DNA of 5,136 bases, taken from the NCBI GenBank assembly GCA_947478935.1, contig CANJXV010000202.1, forward strand, positions 1 to 5,136, read 5' to 3'. Source of the DNA: Comamonadaceae bacterium (GTDB lineage Bacteria; Pseudomonadota; Gammaproteobacteria; Burkholderiales; Burkholderiaceae_C). Position numbers and translations under genes: made by a program. Each line of letters starts with the position of its first letter. Positions within the stretch are counted from its first letter, which is position 1. The notes beneath the pieces were generated by a model. That model saw only the letters and a list, made by a program, of their open reading frames with translations, made no database searches and was not told the origin of the DNA. Positions 1-5,136 of this stretch are shown here, in pieces.

Positions 1-896
1 AGCAAAAACGAATGTTGCGGCAGCCAGGTGGACAGCGCGGGCAGTGGCGCGGCCTGCATGGCGGCGTGTACACAGTCTTCGATGATGTAGAGCCCATGCG
101 CCCGCACCACAGCGGCAATCGCTTCGCGCCGCTGCATGCTCATGGTGGCGCTGGTGGGGTTGTGCAGCGAGGGCGCGCAGTACAAAAACTTGGTGTCAAA
201 CGTCTTTGCCGCACGCTCCAGCGCTTGCGGCGTAATGCCTTGCTCGTCGGTCTCTATACCTATCAATTGCAAGCGCATTGAGCGTGCCAGTGCTTGCAGA
301 CCAGGGTAGCTGAGCGACTCGGTTAAGAGCGCATCGCCTGGCCGTGCCACGGTGCGCAGCACACAGGCCAGGCCGTGCTGCGCGCCATGCGTCACCATGA
401 CCCGGTTCCATTGGCCGGTGGTGCCAAAGCGGCACAACCATTTGGCGCCGGCCTCGCGGTGGCGGCGCATGCCGGTCTCGCTTTGGTACATCAGAACTTG
501 GCGCATCATCTCCGGGTCCTGCGCCAGATTGGCAAAAGCGGCTTGCAGAGCCTGCGCCTCATCACCCACCATGGCCACGTTGTGCGCCAGGTCGATCGGC
601 GCGGGGTGCAAATCCGCATCCCCGCCCTGCCCCCCATTTTCGGCCGAGCGCACATAAGTCCCGTCGCCTACGCGCGCGGTGGCCAAGCCCTGGCGCTCCA
701 AAATCGCGTAAGCGCGGCTGATAGTGCCGGTGGTCACGCCCAGGCGGCGCGCCAGGTTGCGCTGGGGTGGCAGCTTCTCGCCCATGGGCACCTGTCCGTT
801 CAAAATGGCCTGGGCCAGGTCCTCGGCAATGGACTGGTACTTGGGCTTGCTACCATCGCCCAGACTGGCGGATGAAATCAGTTGTTCAAAGGACAT
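1..896 (-). CDS. MocR-family transcriptional regulator (GntR winged helix + aminotransferase-like domain), C-terminus cut by window edge
   Basis: The reverse strand reads open from an ATG at 896 to the left edge, giving 298 codons with no stop. Residues about 18-84 form a GntR-type winged helix: KLPPQRNLARRLGVTT (41-56), then GTISRAYAILE (57-67) as recognition region, and ARVGDGTYV (74-82) as the wing. A linker leads into a fold-type I aminotransferase domain from about residue 100. Visible there are THGAQHG (169-175), SYPG (196-199), the cofactor-binding Asn in HNPTSA (N246) and the Asp in IIEDC (D274) expected to pair with the PLP ring nitrogen. The Schiff-base lysine would lie beyond the edge and cannot be checked. 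MocR proteins usually run 450-500 residues, so about a third is missing. Family members are DNA-binding regulators that sense PLP or a PLP-reactive ligand and often control the divergent gene, here the GMC operon. The start is uncertain: no ribosome binding site precedes 896, and an in-frame ATG at 944 has GGGAGG 13 nt upstream. Confidence 0.9.
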   Translation of the reverse strand, partial: MSFEQLISSASLGDGSKPKYQSIAEDLAQAILNGQVPMGEKLPPQRNLARRLGVTTGTISRAYAILERQGLATARVGDGTYVRSAENGGQGGDADLHPAPIDLAHNVAMVGDEAQALQAAFANLAQDPEMMRQVLMYQSETGMRRHREAGAKWLCRFGTTGQWNRVMVTHGAQHGLACVLRTVARPGDALLTESLSYPGLQALARSMRLQLIGIETDEQGITPQALERAAKTFDTKFLYCAPSLHNPTSATMSMQRREAIAAVVRAHGLYIIEDCVHAAMQAAPLPALSTWLPQHSFL

Positions 897-957
897 AAAA
901 ATAGGTGCATGCTGCGGCGCAAAGCCAGGCGGGGCCGAGACCATCAATCAGCCAACG

Positions 958-963
958 CCTCCC
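958..963 (-). promoter_or_regulatory. possible Shine-Dalgarno for an extended start of the MocR gene
   Basis: On the reverse strand GGGAGG lies 13 nt before an in-frame ATG (944-942) and 10 nt before an in-frame TTG (947-945), just after a stop codon in that frame. Starting there would add 16 or 17 residues (MVSAPPGFAPQHAPIF for the ATG). The 13 nt spacing is long, and the chance of a G-rich match in this genome is high. The start at 896 is still preferred, because the protein beginning MSFEQL already leaves a normal lead-in before the winged helix. Confidence 0.25.
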
Positions 964-997
964 GCCGGGAGCTAAAAACCTTGTTCAATTACTTTAT

Positions 998-1026
998 TTG
1001 ACCGCATTGCTGGCATGCAATCTTAT
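998..1026 (+). promoter_or_regulatory. candidate sigma-70 promoter for the GMC-led operon
   Basis: TTGACC at 998-1003 matches five of six bases of the -35 consensus, and TCTTAT at 1021-1026 matches four of six of the -10 consensus, with a 17 bp spacer. This is the most AT-rich stretch of the divergent intergenic region. It would place the transcription start near 1033 and give a leader of about 87 nt before the GMC gene. It is predicted by eye only. No equally good promoter was found for the leftward regulator, although its promoter must lie in the same interval. Confidence 0.4.
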
Positions 1027-1031
1027 GCATA
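1006..1031. promoter_or_regulatory. candidate operator: short repeats over the promoter spacer and -10
   Basis: An inverted repeat ATTGC (1006-1010) / GCAAT (1017-1021) is followed by the perfect 8 bp palindrome TATGCATA (1024-1031). ATGCA also occurs twice, at 1015 and 1025, exactly 10 bp apart, which puts both copies on the same face of the helix. All of this overlaps the spacer and -10 of the candidate promoter. MocR proteins typically bind paired short repeats in the divergent promoter region, so this is the most likely binding site for the neighbouring regulator. The repeats are short and could be coincidence. Confidence 0.3.
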
Positions 1032-1033
1032 GT

Positions 1034-1123
1034 ATGACTTTTGTACCTGTCGTCCTCGTCAAGTCCCTGTCCATTGCACGCCCCATGTCCCTGATTGCCA
1101 CCCGCCAAGCCTGCTGTTTATGA
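1034..1123 (+). other. possible 29-codon leader reading frame overlapping the GMC start (ATGA)
   Basis: An ATG at 1034 opens a 29-codon frame ending in a TGA at 1121-1123, which overlaps the GMC start codon (1120-1122) as ATGA. The peptide begins MTFVPVVLVK and ends in ATRQACCL; an internal ATG at 1085 would give a 12-residue version. No Shine-Dalgarno precedes either ATG, but the first lies within a base or two of the predicted transcription start, so leaderless translation is conceivable. Its interest comes from the GMC gene also lacking a ribosome binding site, which would make coupled reinitiation useful. Nothing in the sequence proves that it is translated, and a frame this short occurs easily by chance. 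Confidence 0.2.
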
Positions 1124-2745
1124 ACCGTTTTGACTTCATCATCGTGGGCGCAGGCTCAGCCGGTTGTGTGCTGGCCAAACGCCTGACCGAGAGTGGTCAG
1201 CACCGGGTATTGCTGCTGGAAGCGGGTGGCTCGGATCGCAGTCCGCTGATCCAGGTGCCGCTGGGTTATGGGATTACCTACGCCGATCCCAAATACAACT
1301 GGATGTACATGGCTGAGCCCGATCCGGCCATGAACCACCGCGCCATTTACTGGCCGCGCGGCAAAGTGCTAGGTGGTAGCAGCTCGATCAACGCCATGGT
1401 CTATATGCGTGGTCAGGAAGGCGACTTTGACGACTGGCGCGACGCCGGCAACCCTGGTTGGGGCTGGGCCGATGTGCTGCCCTATTTCAAAAAATCCGAA
1501 GACCATTGCTGGGGCGCGTCGGATCACCACGGAGCGGGCGGCGAGCTGCACGTCAGCGACTTTGCCGACCAGGTGCATCCCTTATGTGAGCGTTTTTTGA
1601 AGGCCGGTGATGGACTGGGCTTTAACCGCACTAACGACTTCAACGGCCCCAAAAAAGAAGGCTTTGGCCTGTGGCAAATGACCATCCGCAAAGGCCTGCG
1701 CGAGTCCACCGCCAAAACCTTTTTGCGCGATGCCATGCGTCGGCCCAATCTAACGGTTATCACCCACGCCATGGTGCGCCGGGTGGTCATCGACAAACAC
1801 CGCGCCACCGGCGTTGAATGCACCATAGATGGCGTGCTGCAGATATTTAGCGCCGACAAAGAAGTGATTCTTTCCGCCGGTGCCGTCAATTCGCCGCAGC
1901 TATTACAAGTCTCGGGCGTGGGCGATGCAGCGCATTTGCAAAGCAAAGGCGTACCGGTCTTGCACCACTTGCCGCGCGTAGGCCAGGGCTTGCAAGACCA
2001 TTTGGCGGTGTCTTATTTTTTCAAGTCCAAAGTGCCGACGCTGAACAACACGCTGGGCCCCTGGTACGGCAAGCTGTGGGCGGGCATGCGCTATCTATGG
2101 GACCGCAAAGGCCCGCTGGGCATGAGCGTGAACCAGGCCGGCGCCTTTGTGCGCAGCCGCCCCGAGCTGGCCCGGCCGAATTTACATTTGTACTTCAACC
2201 CCATCAGCTACACCGCAGGCAGCGCGCCGGTGGGCAAACGCTTCCAGTTGCAAAACCCTGATCCGTTTGCCGCCTTCCTCATTTCGTTTAACACCTGCCG
2301 CCCTACCAGCCGGGGCAGCGTGCTGATTAACTCGCCCGATCCGCTGGCCAAGCCACGCATCGAAACCAACTTTCTCACCACCGCGCACGACCGGCAGGAC
2401 ATCATGGACGGCTCGCGCCTGCTGCGCCGTATTGCCGCCGCCGCGCCACTGGCCGAGGTGATCAGCAGCGAACACCTGCCCGGCGCGCAGGTGCAAAGCG
2501 AAGAACAAGTGTTTGCCGACTTTGGGCAACGCGCCGGTTCGGTCTACCACGCCTCCTGCACGTGTGCCATGGCACCCGATGAAACGCGCGGCGTGGTCGA
2601 TGCGCGCTTGCGCGTGCATGGTGTTGCGGGCCTAAGGGTGATAGACGCGTCGGTGTTCCCGGCGGTGACTTCGGGTAACACCAACGCTCCCACCATCATG
2701 GTCGCCGAAAAAGGCGCGGACATGGTCTTGCAGGACAATCGCTGA
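1120..2745 (+). CDS. GMC-family FAD-dependent alcohol dehydrogenase (choline dehydrogenase/AlkJ-like)
   Basis: A full-length protein of 541 residues, normal for bacterial GMC oxidoreductases. The N-terminal FAD-binding fold is clear: FIIVGAGSAGCVLA with GxGxxG at G10/G12/G15, and the ribose-binding Glu in LLLEAGG (E35). The first GMC signature, RGKVLGGSSSINAMVYMRG, spans 80-98; the second, GAVNSPQLLQVSGVG, spans 254-268. Near the C-terminus, YHASCTCAMA carries the catalytic His (H477), and SGNTNAPTIM carries the second active-site residue (N520). The family oxidises primary alcohols to aldehydes, passing electrons to the respiratory chain (dehydrogenases) or to oxygen (oxidases). The resemblance is to AlkJ, PEG dehydrogenase and BetA, all dehydrogenases; the substrate cannot be told. 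No signal peptide or transmembrane helix is evident. The start is firm because the Rossmann fold begins at residue 5 and no upstream in-frame ATG, GTG or TTG exists before a stop at 1030. No Shine-Dalgarno is visible. It is the first gene of the likely operon, divergent from the MocR gene. Confidence 0.93.
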   Translation: MNRFDFIIVGAGSAGCVLAKRLTESGQHRVLLLEAGGSDRSPLIQVPLGYGITYADPKYNWMYMAEPDPAMNHRAIYWPRGKVLGGSSSINAMVYMRGQEGDFDDWRDAGNPGWGWADVLPYFKKSEDHCWGASDHHGAGGELHVSDFADQVHPLCERFLKAGDGLGFNRTNDFNGPKKEGFGLWQMTIRKGLRESTAKTFLRDAMRRPNLTVITHAMVRRVVIDKHRATGVECTIDGVLQIFSADKEVILSAGAVNSPQLLQVSGVGDAAHLQSKGVPVLHHLPRVGQGLQDHLAVSYFFKSKVPTLNNTLGPWYGKLWAGMRYLWDRKGPLGMSVNQAGAFVRSRPELARPNLHLYFNPISYTAGSAPVGKRFQLQNPDPFAAFLISFNTCRPTSRGSVLINSPDPLAKPRIETNFLTTAHDRQDIMDGSRLLRRIAAAAPLAEVISSEHLPGAQVQSEEQVFADFGQRAGSVYHASCTCAMAPDETRGVVDARLRVHGVAGLRVIDASVFPAVTSGNTNAPTIMVAEKGADMVLQDNR

Positions 2746-2802
2746 CCGGCCCTCGCGCGCCGCTGCTGCGAACCAATCCACTTTTACAAAAAAGGCAAAA
2801 CC

Positions 2803-3792
2803 ATGGACACCACATTCAATGCACTGGTCGTTGACCAAATCGAAGGCAAATCGGTCGCCACGCTCAAAGCGCTGCATGTGTCGGACCTGCCCGAGGGCGA
2901 GGTGCTAGTCGCTATCGACTACTCCAGCATGAACTACAAAGACGCCATGGCCTTGTCTGGCCTGGGCAAGATCATCCGCAGCTTCCCCATGGTTCCGGGC
3001 ATCGACTTTGCCGGCACGGTGGTGGATTCCACCAACCCGGCCTACCGCAGTGGCGACCATGTGGCGCTAACCGGCTGGAGCGTGGGCGAGCGCTACTGGG
3101 GCGGCTACAGCCAGATGGCGCGCGTCAAGGCCGATTGGCTGGTGCACCTGCCGCCCTCCATGAGCAGCGAAAGCGCTATGGCTATTGGCACCGCAGGCCT
3201 CACGGCCATGTTGTGCGTCATGGGCCTGGAAGACGCAGGCGTCAAAAGCGGCAAAATTTTGGTGTCTGGCGCCAATGGCGGCGTGGGCAGCGTGGCGATC
3301 AGCCTGCTGGCGCGCCGGGGCTATGAGGTGACGGCGCTGACGCAGCGGCCGGACGAAAACCGCGATTACCTTAAAGGCTTGGGCGCCGTGGATGTGATCG
3401 GCGGCCCCGAGTGGAAAGAAAAACCCGCGCCACTGGGCACCCAGCGCTGGCAAGGCGCAGTCGATGTAGTAGGGGGCACCGTGTTGGCGCGCATGCTCAG
3501 CGAAATCGACTACGGCGGCGCCGTAGCCGCGTGCGGCCTGGCCGGTGGGTTCGGGCTGGACACCACGGTGATGCCCTTTATTTTGCGCGGCGTGCGCTTG
3601 TGGGGCGTGGACTCGGTGATGTGCCCCCTGGACAAACGCAATGCCGCCTGGGAGCGTCTAGCGATCGAATTCCCAACCGATGCGCAAGCCCATATGCAGC
3701 GCACCGTGCCCTTGAGCGAAGTGACTGCGCAAGCCCCCGGTTTCATGGCAGGTACCTCACGCGGCCGCGTGGTGGTCGACGTGAACCGTTAA
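2803..3792 (+). CDS. acuI: acrylyl-CoA reductase (NADPH), AcuI/YhdH family
   Basis: A 329-residue medium-chain (zinc-independent) oxidoreductase, very close to the length of E. coli YhdH/AcuI (about 324) and resembling it along its whole length. Shared stretches include the catalytic-domain segment SSMNYKDAMALSG (41-53), GKIIRSFPMVPGIDFAGTV (55-73), LTGWSVGERYWGG (89-101), GTAGLTAMLCVMGLEDAGV (129-147), the nucleotide-binding loop SGANGGVGS (155-163), YGGAVAACGLAGGF (237-250) and VMPFILRGVRLWGVDSVM (256-273). No zinc-ligand pattern is seen. AcuI reduces acrylyl-CoA to propionyl-CoA with NADPH, removing a toxic electrophile in acrylate, 3-hydroxypropionate and DMSP catabolism; some relatives act on other enoyl-CoAs or quinones. 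AAAGG sits 7 nt before the ATG. It starts 57 bp after the GMC gene with no terminator between, so co-transcription is likely. The family call is secure; the physiological substrate is inferred. Confidence 0.92.
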   Translation: MDTTFNALVVDQIEGKSVATLKALHVSDLPEGEVLVAIDYSSMNYKDAMALSGLGKIIRSFPMVPGIDFAGTVVDSTNPAYRSGDHVALTGWSVGERYWGGYSQMARVKADWLVHLPPSMSSESAMAIGTAGLTAMLCVMGLEDAGVKSGKILVSGANGGVGSVAISLLARRGYEVTALTQRPDENRDYLKGLGAVDVIGGPEWKEKPAPLGTQRWQGAVDVVGGTVLARMLSEIDYGGAVAACGLAGGFGLDTTVMPFILRGVRLWGVDSVMCPLDKRNAAWERLAIEFPTDAQAHMQRTVPLSEVTAQAPGFMAGTSRGRVVVDVNR

Positions 3793-3833
3793 ACCCTTTT
3801 TAAAAACCCACTCTCACACAGAAGGACATTTTC

Positions 3834-4763
3834 ATGAGTGCCAACAAACTCCGTATCGGCTTCATCGGCTTGGGCGCTTTGGGCGAAGGCCTGTGCAACA
3901 ACTTGGTCAAAGCGGGCTATCCGGTTGTCGTAAACGACCTCAACAAAGACCTGGCCAAAGGCTTGCTGGCCGGTGGCGCTAAATGGTCCGACGATGTGGC
4001 GGGCACCTGCCGCGATGCGGATGTCGTTATTACGGTTTTGCCATCTCCTGCCGTATCGCGCAAAGTGGTCGAAGGCGCAGGCGGCGTGTTTGAGAATCTG
4101 AAATCGGGCGGTACCTGGATTGAGATGAGCACTACCGACATGGAAGACCTTCTCCGCCTTTCCGAAGTTGCCAAGTCCAAAGGCATCACCGTGCTGGAAT
4201 GCCCGGTGACCGGTGGCGTGCATTTGGCCAACTCGGGCGAGATCACGGTGCTGGTGGGTGGCGAGCAATCCACGTTTGACCGGGTGCAAGACATTCTGTC
4301 CACCATGGGCGGAGAGATCATTTACATGGGCAAGATGGGTAATGCCTCGGTCGTCAAAGTGGTGACCAATATGTTGGCCTTTATCCACCTGATTGCAGCA
4401 GGCGAGGCCATGATGCTACCCGCCAAATACGGGGTCGATCCAGACGCCACTTACCGCGCGATCCGCGCCAGCTCGGGCAATAGCTTTGTGCATGAGACCG
4501 AGTCCAAGCTGGTGTTATCTGGCAGCTATAACGTCAAATTCACGATGGATTTGGCCTGCAAAGACCTGGGTCTGGTCAATGGCATTGCCGAAAAAATCGG
4601 CGTGCCCTTAGAGCTAGGCTCTATGGCGCAACAAATTTTTAGGCGTGCACGCGGCCTGTACGGCAGCCAAGCCCAATCGCCCGAAGTGGTGCGCATGATC
4701 GAAGCGGCCTGTGGCCTAGAGCTACGCGCGCCTGGCTACCCGACCGAGCTGGTCGCTGAATAA
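3834..4763 (+). CDS. NAD(P)-dependent beta-hydroxyacid dehydrogenase, 3-hydroxyisobutyrate dehydrogenase family
   Basis: A 309-residue protein, within the usual 290-310 of the family. The N-terminal Rossmann fold has GFIGLGALGEGL (9-20, GxGxxG at G12/G14/G17) and VVVNDLN (31-37), where Asp35 at the end of strand two favours NAD over NADP. LECPVTGGVHLANSGEITVLVGG (121-143) is the substrate-binding segment; Thr126 replaces the common Ser of PVSGG. GNASVVKVVTN (169-179) carries the catalytic lysine K175 and N179, and KDLGL (243-247) the later conserved Lys-Asp. The family interconverts beta-hydroxyacids and semialdehydes, for example 3-hydroxyisobutyrate/methylmalonate semialdehyde, tartronate semialdehyde/glycerate or 3-hydroxypropionate/malonate semialdehyde. 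The usual GLGxMG has Leu in place of Met here. Which acid is used cannot be settled. GAAGGA ends 7 nt before the ATG. It sits 41 bp after acuI and 17 bp before the aldehyde dehydrogenase, whose substrate it could supply or share. Confidence 0.9.
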   Translation: MSANKLRIGFIGLGALGEGLCNNLVKAGYPVVVNDLNKDLAKGLLAGGAKWSDDVAGTCRDADVVITVLPSPAVSRKVVEGAGGVFENLKSGGTWIEMSTTDMEDLLRLSEVAKSKGITVLECPVTGGVHLANSGEITVLVGGEQSTFDRVQDILSTMGGEIIYMGKMGNASVVKVVTNMLAFIHLIAAGEAMMLPAKYGVDPDATYRAIRASSGNSFVHETESKLVLSGSYNVKFTMDLACKDLGLVNGIAEKIGVPLELGSMAQQIFRRARGLYGSQAQSPEVVRMIEAACGLELRAPGYPTELVAE

Positions 4764-4780
4764 TTCACGAAGGTTTTTTT

Positions 4781-5136
4781 ATGAGTACGCATTGCAATTT
4801 TTATATCAACGGCCAATGGGTGGAACCTGCCGGCGCGCACACCGTGCACGCAGCAGTGAGCCCCGGCGACGAATCCATAGTCGGCCAGGTGATGATGGGC
4901 AGCCAGGAAGATGTGAACCGCGCCGTCATGGCTGCGCGCCACAGCTTTGACAGCTTTAGCCAAACCACGCTGGCGCATCGCACCGCACTCTTAGAAAAAT
5001 TACAGGCCGTGTTTGAGCGCCGCTACGAAGAAATGGCCCGTGCCATCAGCCTAGAAATGGGCGCGCCCTGGGACTGGGCCTACGACCAACAAGCCGAATG
5101 CGGCCCCGGCCACATCAAAGCCACGCTGGCCGCTGC
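4781..5136 (+). CDS. NAD(P)-dependent aldehyde dehydrogenase, N-terminal part only (cut by window edge)
   Basis: The frame is open from the ATG at 4781 to the right edge, giving 118 codons, roughly the first quarter of a protein that is normally about 480 residues. The start is typical of the superfamily: FYINGQWVEP (7-16), then GQVMMGSQEDVNRAVMAAR (35-53), helix LAHRTALLEKLQAVFERRYEEMA (64-86) and ISLEMGAPWDWAYDQQAECG (89-108). The usual NPAT turn reads SPGDESIVG (27-35). The catalytic Cys and Glu and the cofactor glycines lie beyond the edge. The EMGAP...QQAECG stretch points to the general aldehyde dehydrogenase branch rather than the CoA-acylating MmsA type, whose N-terminus looks different, so an aldehyde-to-free-acid reaction is more likely; this is inference from a short piece. 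GAAGG lies 7 nt before the ATG, and the gap to the preceding gene is 17 bp, so they are almost certainly co-transcribed. In the operon it would oxidise the aldehyde made by the GMC enzyme. Confidence 0.9.
   Translation, partial: MSTHCNFYINGQWVEPAGAHTVHAAVSPGDESIVGQVMMGSQEDVNRAVMAARHSFDSFSQTTLAHRTALLEKLQAVFERRYEEMARAISLEMGAPWDWAYDQQAECGPGHIKATLAA

Noticed and set aside
375..875. 166-codon forward frame antisense to the MocR gene
   Set aside because: The opposite strand encodes a continuous winged helix and aminotransferase domain; the forward translation shows no recognisable motif.
2182..2619. 145-codon reverse frame within the GMC gene
   Set aside because: It is antisense to the conserved C-terminal GMC domain, with no family features or credible start context.
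1120..2745. Naming the GMC gene dddA, betA or alkJ
   Set aside because: Family signatures are certain, but motif details are mixed and no pathway-defining neighbour is in the window, so a specific symbol would overstate the evidence.
2746..2802. Possible terminator in the GC-rich 57 bp gap after the GMC gene
   Set aside because: The stretch CGCGCGCCGCTGCTGCG forms no clean stem followed by a T-run; the gap is consistent with read-through to acuI.
3797..3806. TTTTTAAAAA palindrome between acuI and the next gene, considered as a terminator or operator
   Set aside because: There is no GC-rich stem and no room for a loop, the T-run is short, and a good ribosome binding site follows directly. 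More likely an AT-rich spacer within an operon.
3789..4388. 199-codon open frame on the reverse strand inside the beta-hydroxyacid dehydrogenase gene
   Set aside because: It lies antisense to a gene with intact family motifs, is His/Arg-rich with no recognisable domain, and is typical of shadow frames in GC-rich DNA.

Overview
The window is GC-rich and densely coding. It reads like a chromosomal catabolic region of a betaproteobacterium, probably Burkholderiales and perhaps Comamonadaceae. That placement rests on codon preference and general protein resemblance only; no rRNA, tRNA or other marker gene is present. No mobile element, CRISPR array, RNA gene or clear terminator was found.

Layout: a leftward gene, cut by the left edge, encodes a MocR-type regulator (GntR winged helix fused to a PLP-dependent aminotransferase fold). 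It faces a divergent intergenic region of about 220 bp holding a candidate promoter and short ATGCA/ATTGC repeats. Four rightward genes follow with short gaps (57, 41 and 17 bp): a GMC-family FAD alcohol dehydrogenase, an AcuI/YhdH-type acrylyl-CoA reductase, a 3-hydroxyisobutyrate dehydrogenase-family enzyme, and an aldehyde dehydrogenase cut by the right edge. They look like one operon.

Working together (inference): the GMC enzyme would oxidise a primary alcohol to an aldehyde and the aldehyde dehydrogenase would take that to an acid. The beta-hydroxyacid dehydrogenase would interconvert a hydroxyacid and a semialdehyde, and AcuI would saturate a 2-enoyl-CoA such as acrylyl-CoA. This set recalls acrylate/3-hydroxypropionate and DMSP catabolism, where a GMC dehydrogenase, an aldehyde dehydrogenase and AcuI also occur together, but no DMSP lyase, CoA ligase or CoA transferase is in view. 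The true substrate cannot be read from this window. The divergent MocR protein is the natural candidate regulator.

The most notable local oddity is the start of the operon. The three downstream genes each have an AAGG-type ribosome binding site 7 nt before the ATG. The first gene has none; its ATG overlaps the stop of a short upstream reading frame (ATGA), whose ATG lies almost at the predicted transcription start.
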